Shown piece by piece: positions 22,162 through 34,289 of a stretch of 64,000 nucleotides of DNA (positions within the stretch are counted from its first letter, which is position 1; every line of letters starts with the position of its first letter). The notes below the pieces were generated by a model. The model worked only from the letters and a program-made list of their open reading frames with translations. It did no database searches and was not told the origin of the DNA. Source of the DNA: Tragulus kanchil (Eukaryota; Chordata; Mammalia; Artiodactyla; Tragulidae); contig JAIOJX010000025.1 of assembly GCA_022376925.1 (NCBI GenBank), forward strand, positions 8,339,141 through 8,403,140, given 5' to 3'. The translations under genes and the position numbers were made by a program.

Positions 22162-24347
22162 ATCCAGTATTCCATCATAAAGGTAGGACAGTTACCATTT
22201 AAGAAATTTTAAGTATCAAGGGTATTTTCCAAATTAGCAAGAATATTTTAGGTTCTTAATCAGGTTAAAGGGTTTAAAGTAGAATGTTCTTCCAACTCGT
22301 CTCTCAAGAATCTTTAAGTAACATCTTAAGTAACATCTCAGCTTCTAATACTTTACCCAACAATCTGATGTATTTATATTATTCCATCCCCAATCAAGAT
22401 CTCACTCTACCTTCATTCAAAAAAAAAAAAAAAAAAACTCTGTAATGTCTGACTCTTCTGTATAGTGCATCAATTAAATGAATGAAAAATGCTAATACTC
22501 GTTCCTCTCCAAACCAAAATTTTATTTCAAATAGCAAAGTCTAAAAATATAGTAAGTGTCTCTTCTTTTTTCTTTGAGTAGTGTTACTTATTTCTGTTAG
22601 ATATCATTTTCTCTGGGTATGAACAACACATTTCTAACTATAACCAGATAGAGATCAAGAAAGACTCAAAGTCCAGAAGTGGTTCTGTCATCCTTCTCTC
22701 TGCTCCACTCCTGTCCCTGCTACTCCTTACATATTTGGGAAAGCTGAAATATGATATTCTGGAATATCAGAATATCTAAAGTATGATATTCTAGAATCAG
22801 AGAAGTAGTATTGTAGCACAGTCTTACAATAAAACTCTTAAATTATTTTATCCATTTATTTCTTCATCTATTTCAACAGATGCTTACAGCTATACTTTTC
22901 TCTAAAATGTTATGTGACTATGATAAATTGGGCTTTGGACTTGATTTGCTTTGAAGGTTGTTTTTAATTTTTATACCATGGAATATCTATTCAAGACCAT
23001 TCAGGCTTGGTCCTACAGAGTAATAAAAATCTTGCCATATGACCAAGAAATCCTCACTATAATCATTAAATTCTATAGTGGAGGGTTGATGTGTAAACCC
23101 ATGAACTGCATTTGGTTACCATTTGGCACCTCAACATTGCCTGCCTCATCTTCATACATGTTTTTGTCTGCTCAAGAGATATGCCTCTCCTTGAAGACAG
23201 TAACCATGTGGTTAAGAGGCCAATTTCTAAAGCAAAGTTCCTGAATTCATATCCAGTATTCCATCATAAAGGTAGGACAGTTACCATTTAAGAAATTTTA
23301 AGTATCAAGGGTATTTTCCAAATTAGCAAGAATATTTTAGGTTCTTAATCAGGTTAAAGGGTTTAAAGTAGAATGTTCTTCCAACTCGTCTCTCAAGAAT
23401 CTTTAAGTAACATCTTAAGTAACATCTCAGCTTCTAATACTTTACCCAACAATCTGATGTATTTATATTATTCCATCCCCAATCAAGATCTCACTCTACC
23501 TTCATTCAAAAAAAAAAAAAAAAAAACTCTGTAATGTCTAACTCTTCTGTATAGTGCATCAATTAAATGAATGAAAAATGCTAATACTCGTTCCTCTCCA
23601 AACCAAAATTTTATTTCAAATAGCAAAGTCTAAAAATATAGTAAGTGTCTCTTCTTTTTTCTTTGAGTAGTGTTACTTATTTCTGTTAGATATCATTTTC
23701 TCTGGGTATGAACAACACATTTCTAACTATAACCAGATAGAGATCAAGAAAGACTCAAAGTCCAGAAGTGGTTCTGTCATCCTTCTCTCTGCTCCACTCC
23801 TGTCCCTGCTACTCCTTACATATTTGGGAAAGCTGAAATATGATATTCTGGAATATCAGAATATCTAAAGTATGATATTCTAGAATCAGAGAAGTAGTAT
23901 TGTAGCACAGTCTTACAATAAAACTCTTAAATTATTTTATCCATTTATTTCTTCATCTATTTCAACAGATGCTTACAGCTATACTTTTCTCTAAAATGTT
24001 ATGTGACTATGATAAATTGGGCTTTGGACTTGATTTGCTTTGAAGGTTGTTTTTAATTTTTATACCATGGAATATCTATTCAAGACCATTCAGGCTTGGT
24101 CCTACAGAGTAATAAAAATCTTGCCATATGACCAAGAAATCCTCACTATAATCATTAAATTCTATAGTGGAGGGTTGATGTGTAAACCCATGAACTGCAT
24201 TTGGTTACCATTTGGCACCTCAACATTGCCTGCCTCATCTTCATACATGTTTTTTTGTCTGCTCAAGAGATATGCCTCTCCTTGAAGACAGTAACCATGT
24301 GGTTAAGAGGCCAATTTCTAAAGCAAAGTTCCTGAATTCATATCCAG
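22162..24347 (+). repeat. Tandem duplication E (period 1089)
   Basis: Copy 1 is 22162-23250 and copy 2 is 23251-24347, abutting, with the 6-base ATCCAG shared at both ends. Differences include GTCTGACTC against GTCTAACTC (22449/23538) and two extra T in copy 2 near 24250. No gene is seen inside. Confidence 0.97.
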
Positions 24348-24867
24348 GCCCTAACAATTGTGTTACATATTAATTGTTGTACATATGCTCCTGGATATGT
24401 TATTCCAAAGGTAGATAAATATGGAATCTAATCATAGGATTATAATGAGGCTTAAATAGACATTTTAGGGAAAAGATCCAAGTATATCCCACAATAAAAT
24501 CTCAGAAGATTTGTGTGCTGACCATGGATGAGGGTAGAGAGGAAAAAGAAAAGTCTAGAGAAGCTAAGCTGATCCATGGAAGGAAGAGCATAGGTAGGTC
24601 AGCCAAAACATCTGGATGTGGCTGTACTGGTCGTAAAAAGGTCAAAAGTCTTTAGCGCTGCTTAGAGAGAATTGCTCATCCCGACTCTGGAGTGCCTCAC
24701 CGTCACCCTAGGACTCCAAGCCATCCATAGTCCATCAGCCAGCATGCCAGAATCTGCAAGATCCTACTCCAGCATCAGGACCCAAGACCTTTCTGACAGT
24801 CAGATCCCCTGCTTTAAGTAGCATTTCAGTTGTTAAGCATTTTGAATATCACTACTGGTACGGTAGG

Positions 24868-25322
24868 CTGAATAATGGCACCCTAAAGATGTCCACATCC
24901 TAATCCCTGGAGCCTGTGAATATGTTACCATCAAAGATAATCAAAAGGACTTTACATGTGTGATTAAATTAAGGATCTTGAGTAGGAGATTCTCCTGGAT
25001 TATCCATGTGACCTAATGTCATCACAAAGGCCCTTATAAGAGGAAGCAGTGGGGAGAGGGGAGTCCAGGAAAATGTGATGACAGAAGCAGAGGTCAGAGT
25101 GATACAGGGACAGAAGCCAAAGACCTCTAGAAACTGGGAAAGACAAGGAGCAGGCCCTTCCCTACAGCTTCCAGGAAGAATACAGCCAACACTTTGATTT
25201 CAGCCCCAGTAAACTCGTTTTGGACTTCTGCTATCCAGAACTGTAAAATAATGAATTTGTGTTGCTTTAAGCCACTGAGTTTGTGGTAGTTTGTTACAGT
25301 AATAATAGGAAAGTAACACACC
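24868..25322 (+). mobile_element. MLT1-type ERVL-MaLR solitary LTR, copy 1
   Basis: The text follows the MLT1 LTR consensus: 'TAGGCTGAATAATGGCACCC', 'CCTAATCCCTGGAGCCTGTG', 'ATTAAGGATCTTGAG', 'GGCCCTTATAAGAGGAAGCA', 'TTTAAGCCACTGAGTTTGTG' and a GTAACACACC end. It is an old solitary LTR with no coding part. Confidence 0.85.
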
Positions 25323-25954
25323 TAGATGTGGAGTTTTTACTTTTGGGAAAAAAAGATGAGAAAGGGAGGAAAGGGTGATCCGGAGAGAACTAGTAAAGGC
25401 TGGAATTTGGTTTTGCTGGGCTTTTGGGGTGCAGGTAAAGGGGACCAGAAATCATGAAGGAGAGAAAATCAGCATAGCTGCTGTGGACTGTGGGATATTA
25501 GGGAGAAGAATGTCCGATGAGGACTTTCCAGGATGTCTGGGTGAGTTTTAGCAATGTCTTCCTGGTGCTGAGAGGGTTGGCTCAAGAGTGACAGTGTGTT
25601 TCAAAGTTACGGAGCCCAGTTTACATTGTGCTTGAGTTTATCACTGTATTGAGACAGACCTTAGAGAGGAAGTAAGAAGACTCAGATTTATTTCAATTAT
25701 ACTCTGCTTAGAAATACTAATTTATTGCTCCTTTTTCACAGCATCGTTTCAGAGAGAATTGCTCATCCCGACTCTGGAGTGCCTCACCGTCACCCTAGGA
25801 CTCCAAGCCATCCATAGTCCATCAGCCAGCATGCCAGAATCTGCAAGATCCTACTCCAGCATCAGGACCCAAGACCTTTCTGACAGTCAGATCCCCTGCT
25901 TTAAGTAGCATTTCAGTTGTTAAGCATTTTGAATATCACTACTGGTACGGTAGG

Positions 25955-26409
25955 CTGAATAATGGCACCCTAAAGATGTCCACATCCTAATCCCTGGAGC
26001 CTGTGAATATGTTACCATCAAAGATAATCAAAAGGACTTTACATGTGTGATTAAATTAAGGATCTTGAGTAGGAGATTCTCCTGGATTATCCATGTGACC
26101 TAATGTCATCACAAAGGCCCTTATAAGAGGAAGCAGTGGGGAGAGGGGAGTCCAGGAAAATGTGATGACAGAAGCAGAGGTCAGAGTGATACAGGGACAG
26201 AAGCCAAAGACCTCTAGAAACTGGGAAAGACAAGGAGCAGGCCCTTCCCTACAGCTTCCAGGAAGAATACAGCCAACACTTTGATTTCAGCCCCAGTAAA
26301 CTCGTTTTGGACTTCTGCTATCCAGAACTGTAAAATAATGAATTTGTGTTGCTTTAAGCCACTGAGTTTGTGGTAGTTTGTTACAGTAATAATAGGAAAG
26401 TAACACACC
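25955..26409 (+). mobile_element. MLT1-type LTR, copy 2
   Basis: Copy of 24868-25322 carried by duplication F. Confidence 0.85.
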
Positions 26410-26837
26410 TAGATGTGGAGTTTTTACTTTTGGGAAAAAAAGATGAGAAAGGGAGGAAAGGGTGATCCGGAGAGAACTAGTAAAGGCTGGAATTTGGTTT
26501 TGCTGGGCTTTTGGGGTGCAGGTAAAGGGGACCAGAAATCATGAAGGAGAGAAAATCAGCATAGCTGCTGTGGACTGTGGGATATTAGGGAGAAGAATGT
26601 CCGATGAGGACTTTCCAGGATGTCTGGGTGAGTTTTAGCAATGTCTTCCTGGTGCTGAGAGGGTTGGCTCAAGAGTGACAGTGTGTTTCAAAGTTACGGA
26701 GCCCAGTTTACATTGTGCTTGAGTTTATCACTGTATTGAGACAGACCTTAGAGAGGAAGTAAGAAGACTCAGATTTATTTCAATTATACTCTGCTTAGAA
26801 ATACTAATTTATTGCTCCTTTTTCACAGCATCGTTTC

Positions 26838-27220
26838 ATTGTGGTCTTAATGACTTTTACTCTTTAGATTATAATCTTTTTTTATTATTTACATTTAGTC
26901 AGTCCTGCCATAATATTTGTATTGAAAATGAGAATTTATCTCACTGTGACAAATTTACCAGGGCACAATTTGACCATAACAAGAATTGTGTGTTTCCTCA
27001 TATGTGATTTTGTCTGCAAGAAATGCTAGGTGAATGCAGAAGCCAACTGAATTGGGCCATTTAGGAATATATAGCATGCCTCAAACACCCACTAAACTAT
27101 CTGTAAATATCTGATGTTAGAACAGTTTTACATCCTGGGAAACATCCATTGTCATTTCTCAGTAGCTTGTGGCTGGAACTCTTCCAGAACTCACCTCCAT
27201 GAACAAATTTCAGGTCTTTT
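26838..27220. other. Unique intergenic DNA
   Basis: No exon or named repeat recognised. Confidence 0.5.
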
Positions 27221-27389
27221 TCTAGGCAAAAGCCATATTTATTGTAGTATTTATGTGTTTCTTAACCATTTAACATGAAGTCTTTTACACCTATGTTCTG
27301 TCATCTTCTATTACTTACAGAATTTCAGTGCTATGCCCCTAATTCCATTTTGCCCACAGGCTCTGGTGGTGGTTATTGTGCAATTTTTT

Positions 27390-27586
27390 TTTTTTTTTTT
27401 TTTTGGCCACTTCTATTGGTGTTTCATTTATCCATTTTCATCCATCTTTGTTCTCTGGCCTGTGTGGGCCTCCCGTCGCAGTGGCCTCTGTCACTACAGA
27501 GATCCCCCCAGGCCAGGGATCAAACCAGCGCCCCTTGCACTGCAAGGTGGTGTCCTTACCCACTGGACAAACAGGGAAGCACCCCT
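27390..27586 (-). mobile_element. tRNA-derived SINE with internal deletion, copy 1
   Basis: Reverse-oriented member of the same SINE family: GGCCACTTCTATTGGTG at the tail end, CAGGGAAGC at the head. The middle, from the CAGAGCACCGG-type region to the ATCCC box, is missing. It is flanked by TATTGTGCAATTTTTT and TATTGTGTAATTTTTT, a target duplication with one mismatch. Copy 2 is at 28589-28785. Confidence 0.88.
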
Positions 27587-27744
27587 ATTGTGTAATTTTT
27601 TATAGCGCAGTTGGTTTTTAGAAAAGTGTATGTCACTTTATAGCAGAACTGGCTGTATTTTATCTGGAAGTGTCACACTTTAGTCTCAACAGCATATCGT
27701 TACATCCAGATAAAGAGCAAGGCTAAGATCAAGGATTTATTCCT

Positions 27745-28069
27745 GGGTTTCCCCTGGTGGTCCAGTGGGTAAGGACACTGCCTTGCAATACAAGGGGCGC
27801 TGGTTCGATCCCTGGCCTGGGAAGATCCCACGTGCCATGGAGCGGCTGGACCGATGTGTCCAATCACCGAGCCGGAGCTCTGGAGCGCATGCGCCCAGAG
27901 CTGGCGCTTTGCAAGGACAGACGCCACCGCGATGGGAGGCCCACGTGGGCCAAAGAACAAAGACGGATGAAAATAGAGAAATGAAAGACCAATAGAAGTG
28001 GCCCGCCCGCTCCCCTTCCTCCCCAACCCGACCCCTGCCCAAAATAAATAAATAAATAAATAAATCTTA
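27745..28069 (+). mobile_element. tRNA-derived SINE, copy 1
   Basis: Full-length plus-strand member, flanked by the 14-base target duplication AAGGATTTATTCCT at 27731-27744 and 28070-28083. Copy 2 is at 28944-29268 and has a divergent patch. Confidence 0.92.
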
Positions 28070-28189
28070 AAGGATTTATTCCTAAGGAGGGAGAGAAAAG
28101 GGGACAATGGAGGAAGGGAGAAAGAATGAAAAACAAGCTCTTTCTTTCTTTCTCATTTTTACGCATATCCTATCCAAAATTGGCCTCCC

Positions 28190-28383
28190 TAGTGACACAG
28201 ACAATAAATGTTTGCCGTGCAGGAGACCTGGCTTCATTCCCTGGGTCAAGAAGGTTCCCTGGAGAAGGAAATGGCTACCCACTCCAGTATTCTTGCCTGG
28301 AGAATTCCATGGACAGAGGAGCCTAGTGGGTTACATCCCATGGACTTGCAAGAAGCTGGACATGACTGAGCAGCTCACACTTT
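28190..28383 (+). mobile_element. BOV-A2 SINE, copy 1
   Basis: It reads GCAGGAGACCTGGCTTCATT, GGAGAAGGAAATGGCTACCC, ACTCCAGTATTCTTGCCTGG and GACATGACTGAGCAGCTCAC. This is the canonical ruminant BOV-A2 pattern. Copy 2 is at 29389-29582. Confidence 0.93.
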
Positions 28384-28588
28384 TTATCTGAATGTAAATT
28401 TCTAGTCGTTCCCTTCTTATCTAGGCAAAAGCCATATTTATTGTAGTATTTATGTGTTTCTTAACCATTTAACATGAAGTCTTTTACACCTATGTTCTGT
28501 CATCTTCTATTACTTACAGAATTTCAGTGCTATGCCCCTAATTCCATTTTGCCCACAGGCTCTGGTGGTGGTTATTGTGCAATTTTTT

Positions 28589-28785
28589 TTTTTTTTTTTT
28601 TTTGGCCACTTCTATTGGTGTTTCATTTATCCATTTTCATCCATCTTTGTTCTCTGGCCTGTGTGGGCCTCCCGTCGCAGTGGCCTCTGTCACTACAGAG
28701 ATCCCCCCAGGCCAGGGATCAAACCAGCGCCCCTTGCACTGCAAGGTGGTGTCCTTACCCACTGGACAAACAGGGAAGCACCCCT
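28589..28785 (-). mobile_element. tRNA-derived SINE with internal deletion, copy 2
   Basis: Copy of 27390-27586 through duplication G. Confidence 0.88.
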
Positions 28786-28943
28786 ATTGTGTAATTTTTT
28801 ATAGCGCAGTTGGTTTTTAGAAAAGTGTATGTCACTTTATAGCAGAACTGGCTGTATTTTATCTGGAAGTGTCACACTTTAGTCTCAACAGCATATCGTT
28901 ACATCCAGATAAAGAGCAAGGCTAAGATCAAGGATTTATTCCT

Positions 28944-29268
28944 GGGTTTCCCCTGGTGGTCCAGTGGGTAAGGACACTGCCTTGCAATACAAGGGGCGCT
29001 GGTTCGATCCCTGGCCTGGGAAGATCCCACGTGCCATGGAGCGGCTGGACCGATGTGTCCAATCACCGAGCAGGAGCTCTGGAGCGCATGAGCGCAGAGC
29101 CGCAGCAGTGCAAGGACACACGCCACCACGAAGGGAGGCCCACGTGGGCCAAAGAACAAAGACGGATGAAAATAGAGAAATGAAAGACCAATAGAAGTGG
29201 CCCGCCCGCTCCCCTTCCTCCCCAACCCGACCCCTGCCCAAAATAAATAAATAAATAAATAAATCTTA
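28944..29268 (+). mobile_element. tRNA-derived SINE, copy 2 with altered centre
   Basis: Copy of 27745-28069. Between about 29068 and 29136 it differs from copy 1 in a cluster (CGCAGAGCCGCAGCAGTGC in place of GCCCAGAGCTGGCGCTTTGC), while the flanking sequence is unchanged. The clustering suggests mis-consensus with another SINE copy. Confidence 0.88.
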
Positions 29269-29388
29269 AAGGATTTATTCCTAAGGAGGGAGAGAAAAGG
29301 GGACAATGGAGGAAGGGAGAAAGAATGAAAAACAAGCTCTTTCTTTCTTTCTCATTTTTACGCATATCCTATCCAAAATTGGCCTCCC

Positions 29389-29582
29389 TAGTGACACAGA
29401 CAATAAATGTTTGCCGTGCAGGAGACCTGGCTTCATTCCCTGGGTCAAGAAGGTTCCCTGGAGAAGGAAATGGCTACCCACTCCAGTATTCTTGCCTGGA
29501 GAATTCCATGGACAGAGGAGCCTAGTGGGTTACATCCCATGGACTTGCAAGAAGCTGGACATGACTGAGCAGCTCACACTTT
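29389..29582 (+). mobile_element. BOV-A2 SINE, copy 2
   Basis: Copy of 28190-28383 through duplication G. Confidence 0.93.
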
Positions 29583-29602
29583 TTATCTGAATGTAAATTT
29601 TT

Positions 29603-31010
29603 ACAACTGTGGTGGTGCTGCTTCTCTCCAGCCCTTTCCCATTAGCACAGGGGACCAAATCTTAGCCTCTGTGAGCCTCCTAAAATTGTTTGCAAAATTT
29701 TGTGTTTATGTTCGTAGAAAGAAGAAAACCTTGACTTTCGTCTGCTTCTCAAAGGAAATGTCTGGCAGATGTTCTGTTTATTCTCTAGGCTCCAGAGGTT
29801 TCTGTGAAGGGCAGTGTGAGCCGCGCTTCTTCAGCATCCCCCCAGCACTGTGCACAAGAGTGGCAGCTGCTAGAGAAGCGAGGGGACAGCAGCCTGGCTG
29901 CAGACACACTTGAGTAGCAAGTACACTGCTTTCACTTCACTTCCATGGTTTCCCAGTACATAGGAGTGAGGCAGTGGGTTCTGCTACAAGTACTCTTTTC
30001 AAGAATATAACCCAGATCGTCGCTGTAGAAGCATGGAACGTTTTATTCACCCACCCAAAAGGATTCATGGACAACATTTCTAGAATTCTCTCGAATGGAC
30101 TGTGCTTATAGACCATCTGATCAGGGTAGGAAGGAGGCCAGGGCACTGAAGGAAGGCTTCCAGCCAGAGAGAGCAGGCTGAGGGTGAGAGGAATAAAGGA
30201 AAGGAGGGGTTGAAGTCTGAAACGAGTGCTACTAAGTCACGGTTTTGCCTGGGAGAGCTGTGCCAGGTCTGAAACGGTGCTGGTTGCGTGTTGTGCCCAG
30301 CTCTCTTGCTCTGTCTACACGGCTCTTCCTTACGACCCCTGGATGTCAAGTACTCTCTTCCTGCTTTCACTTGCCTCAGCTTCTCATGGGTAGAATTAGA
30401 TATCCTACCTGAAAAACTCTGCCAAGAGTGGTCTCTGGTGTTTAGAGCAATGGATGCAATAGGTGCCATTTGACAGGCCAACGTCAGACAAGTGGCTTAT
30501 CTTTAGGTGACCATGATACCCACCAGTGAGGCTACAGATCAGATGTCCACCATTCCATGACCATCTGGCATAAAGAATGTAGAAAAAGAGCCAGTAGATC
30601 CATACTGTTCAATCAAGGTCCATCCTGATGCCTCCCCACAAGATAACGACAAGTTCTACCAGCCTCCTAGCCTCCTTCTATCATCTCTGATCAGAAGAAT
30701 CCTATTGTCTTTGAACTCAAGGTCTGCACCTGTTCTCTTCTGTAGGGTAAAGGGTAGCTATAAACATCTGTCTTGGCCCTGAAGCTCCCAACGCATGGTC
30801 ATGAAAATAAAGAAATACAACATTGGCCTTTGCTGTGTCCTCTTCGTAAGGTGTCTACTGAGTTTCTCATTCATAGGAACATCCTCCCCACATCTTCCAA
30901 GGGGCAGAGTCAGGATCTCATAGAAAGGAGTCTGAAGGCTGAATGCCACTCTCATTCTGAACAGATATGTCTGTTTCTAGGGATGAGGAATATTTGGGGA
31001 GAATTATTAC
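29603..31010. other. Intergenic DNA, unclassified
   Basis: Higher in GC than its surroundings. Open frames on both strands (for example 30080-30481 minus and 30288-30473 plus) mirror each other and resemble nothing I know. It may be an old retroelement remnant, but I see no diagnostic motif. Confidence 0.4.
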
Positions 31011-31019
31011 TTTGAATCT

Positions 31020-31960
31020 TTGTATTTACAAAAGTAATACATGTGTGTCATAAAACAAAGAATTCAAAGAACATAATTGTGTAAGGTAAAAAGCAATATT
31101 TTACATTGTTCCCTATTCTAAATAAATACAATAAGATAAAATTGTTCCTTTTTCTTCCCTAATTTTCACTTTTTGGAGGCACTGTTGAGAGTTATGAAAT
31201 ATCATTATAGATTCTTTTCCTATTACTTAGAACCATATAGAGGCATAGATACATACATGTACATATTTATGAAATTAGAATTATAGATGGGGATAGAGAA
31301 GTATAGAAAAAGAAACATATAGACAGAAAAATGTGCTATTTTTACATTAAAATTTAATTTTAACATACATATTGACTTTCCTTTTTCACTCACCAGTATG
31401 TCAGGGACAGTAATCCATACTCTCACTATCTCATTTAAATAGATAGATTAATATTCTGTCACATGGCTATATTATAATTTATGTATTGGTAACCCTGCTG
31501 ATAGGCATTTAGATTTCTTCCAATTTTTATCTCCAACAAACAGTGCTGCAATGAATATTCTTAAACCTCTATGTCTTTAGCCTATGCAAACTGTATTTCT
31601 TTTAGATACGTATCTCACATTTCACTTCCTGAATGGAAAGATTATATCCTTTTAAAAATTTGACAGTAACTATCAAGTTGCCTTCCAACATGTCAAAGCA
31701 GTTTACAGTCCCACCAACAACAGTTTCCTTTCCCCCTCCATTCTCACACTTTATACTGTGAATATTTTAAATGTTTGCCATTATGCTAAGGCAAAAAAAA
31801 TAGCATCCTATTATTAGTTTGCCTTTCTTTGATCAATATTTAAGTTTGGCATATTTCATATCTTTATTATCAGTGTTTTTTTGTTTTCTTCTGTGAAAAG
31901 CCTTGTTCATATTTGCCATATATTGGGATGTTTCTCACCTGTAAAGGCTCTTTTTCTATT
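31020..31960 (-). mobile_element. Old L1 3' UTR-like fragment
   Basis: Reverse-oriented text such as 'AACAGTGCTGCAATGAATAT', 'CAGTTTACAGTCCCACCAAC' and 'TTTGCCATTATGCTAAGGC' follows the L1 3' UTR layout of an old subfamily. Confidence 0.6.
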
Positions 31961-32541
31961 AAAGATAAGTTAAATGTGTTTAAATTATCTTCTCTGTGGT
32001 ATCTTTGCCATACAGAGATTTTGTTTTTGTGTTCCTGGATCTGAGAATCTTATGTTTTATAACATGAGCATCTGTTTGTCCATAATAATAAACGATAGAT
32101 TTAGTCTTCCTCTAGCTTGAAGAACTCTAATGCCAAGAGTCACTGAATTCAGGAGTACTTTTAAATCAATCTGCATTTAATTCATCATAAGACTAGCTAC
32201 ATACTTTTTTGAAAGTATGAATAATACATGTATGGTTGAAAATAAGTCAGTTTATAAACAGTGACCCACACACACATCAGTAGATTCATGGGCTACCTGA
32301 AAACCATTGTCTTAGAGCAAAGTTGGATATGGTATATAATTATTATATATATATAAGTCTAATCTTATACTACACTCAGGAGGACAAGGCACTGCAGAAT
32401 CCTACCATGGCATCTGTGTCACCAGTTGTTGATTGTGTTCACTATAGTTTTACTGCTGAGGGTTTTATTTTATTTGCACTCTAAGTATGGACTTTCCATA
32501 TCTAATGTACATTGTAGCTTTATAAACAAAATTGATTAACA

Positions 32542-32805
32542 GCGCTTTCCTGGTGGTCCAGAGGGTGAGGAGTCCACCTTGTAGTGCAGGGGGCAGTGGT
32601 TCGATCTCTGGCCCAGGAAGATCCCACATGGGAAGGCTGGACGGGTGTGTGCAATTACGAGCCAGAGCTCTGGTGCGCTCGCACCCAGAGCCAGTGCTCT
32701 GCAATGGAGAGGACTCTGCAATGGGAGGCCCACACATGCCAAAAAAAGAATAAAGATGGATGAAAAATAAACGATGACTTAGAGGCAAAAAAAAAAAAAA
32801 CACAC
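32542..32805 (+). mobile_element. tRNA-derived SINE, diverged
   Basis: It begins CGCTTTCCTGGTGGTCC, with the B-box GTGGTTCGATCTC and GGAAGATCCCACATGGGA. It runs through GAGGACTCTGCAATGGGAGG into a short tail and poly-A. Flanking ATTGATTAAC and ATTGACTGATTAAC look like a target duplication. It is more diverged than the others. Confidence 0.85.
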
Positions 32806-33029
32806 AAAAATTGACTGATTAACAAAGTGGACAACAGGAAAACACAAACTCTGAGATTTGCTCAACTGGTGTAAAAGTTGCCCTGAAATCAGCCTTTAAA
32901 GCTGAAGAATAGTTACACCTGAGAGCTACTTCTATTGATAATAAAGTGGGTGGGGCATCTCTGGAAAAGAGCTTAGACTAGTCAAACATATAAATATTAA
33001 TAATTATGAGAGCAATTACATATAGTTTA

Positions 33030-33140
33030 AGTGCTTTACAGATATTGTCTCATTTAAAGCAACAACATGAGATGAGGTACTGTGATTTTTCCTCTTCGCA
33101 GATGAGGAAGCCGAGGCACATTGTAGTTGAGTAACACGCT
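33030..33140 (-). mobile_element. MIR fragment
   Basis: In reverse: 'CAGATGAGGAAGCCGAGGCA' preceded by 'GATATTGTCTCATTTAAAGC', as in MIR. Confidence 0.7.
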
Positions 33141-34095
33141 GAAGTAACTGGAAGACAACTATTTCAGAGCTTGACCGCTTCTGCAAAGGAAACGGTTGTA
33201 GTAGAATAGCTGCCGCAGTTCCTGAGGCCTCATAACGGAATTAAACCACATTGGTGATGCTTCTGATGTGTGGATTTGGAGTGAGGTAAGGAGTCCTTAT
33301 GCAGGATTATTCTTGGTGGCATCCATGATATAAATGTATATATTGTCAAAGTTAATTGAGTAATCAGCTTCAAATCTGAGTTGGAATACCCAATTGTCTG
33401 TCTTTCGTTTATTTTACCCACACAGGTAGGGTACAAATTTGACAGTGATTTTTCTGGTATTTTATATCCATATAAGAAGAGAGAAGTGAGTAAACCCCTG
33501 TAATCATTTGGATCATGAGTAGCATAGACAAAATCAACCAGGAAATCAATTATCTTAACAACTTAATGGCCAAAATATGATTAAGTTATTTACATTTACT
33601 TATTTTTTGTTACCTCAGTAACTTATTCACATTTTCTAACAGCTCTACAGTGCAAATAAAAAATAAATATCTAAAAATGAAAAATACAGAAATAAAATTA
33701 AACATAGAAAACATTCTCAAAGAAGATATTCTTAAACTAAGAGATTTTTTTCCCCTGATACTCTCCCAAATGGTGAAAAGTAAATTCCACAGTGAAAGAT
33801 AAACCATGAAAGTAATTTTACAACTCGTTTTGATGACTAGCTTGGACTTTTTTATTGTATAGATTCAGACTTTATTAATTTTTAAATTTATTTTTAATTG
33901 GAGAAAAATTGCTTTAAAATGTCATGTTGGTTTCTGCCATACAACAGTGTGGATCAATCATAATTATACACATGTCCCCTCCCTCGAGCCTCCTTCCCCT
34001 CCACCTACCCCACCTCTCTAGATTGTCACAGAGCACCAGGCTGGGCTCCCTGTGTTACACAGCATCTTCCCACTAGCTGTCTGTATTACACATGG

Positions 34096-34099
<4 letters not shown>

Positions 34100-34131
<32 letters not shown>
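34100..34131 (+). repeat. (TG)n microsatellite, copy 1
   Basis: About 16 TG units. Copy 2 at 35206-35237 has the same length. Confidence 0.95.
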
Positions 34132-34253
34132 ATCAATGCTACTTTCTTCATACATACCACTCTCTGCTTCCCCACTGTGTCCACAAGTCCATTCTCTACA
34201 TCTGTGTCTCCATTCCTTACCTGTAAATAAGTTCATTAATACCATTTTTCTAG

Positions 34254-34257
<4 letters not shown>

Positions 34258-34286
<29 letters not shown>
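34258..34286 (+). repeat. (TA)n microsatellite, copy 1
   Basis: About 14 TA units inside the L1. Copy 2 is at 35364-35392. Confidence 0.95.

Positions 34287-34289
<3 letters not shown>

Larger units (their letters stand above)
24664..26837 (+). repeat. Tandem duplication F (period 1087)
   Basis: Copy 1 is 24664-25750 and copy 2 is 25751-26837. They abut exactly and I see no difference. Both contain an MLT1-type LTR. Confidence 0.97.
27221..29602 (+). repeat. Tandem duplication G (period 1199)
   Basis: Copy 1 is 27221-28402 and copy 2 is 28420-29602, with 17 bases of filler between. The copies are otherwise near identical, but a patch of about 65 bases inside the SINE (about 27869-27937 against 29068-29136) differs at many sites. 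Each copy carries two SINEs and one BOV-A2. Confidence 0.97.

Noticed and set aside
24868..25322. Intact endogenous retrovirus
   Set aside because: Only a solitary old MaLR-type LTR is present; no gag, pol or env reading frame is beside it.
30080..30481. 133-codon minus-strand frame as a gene
   Set aside because: It mirrors a plus-strand frame over the same bases and has no motif, signal or splice support.
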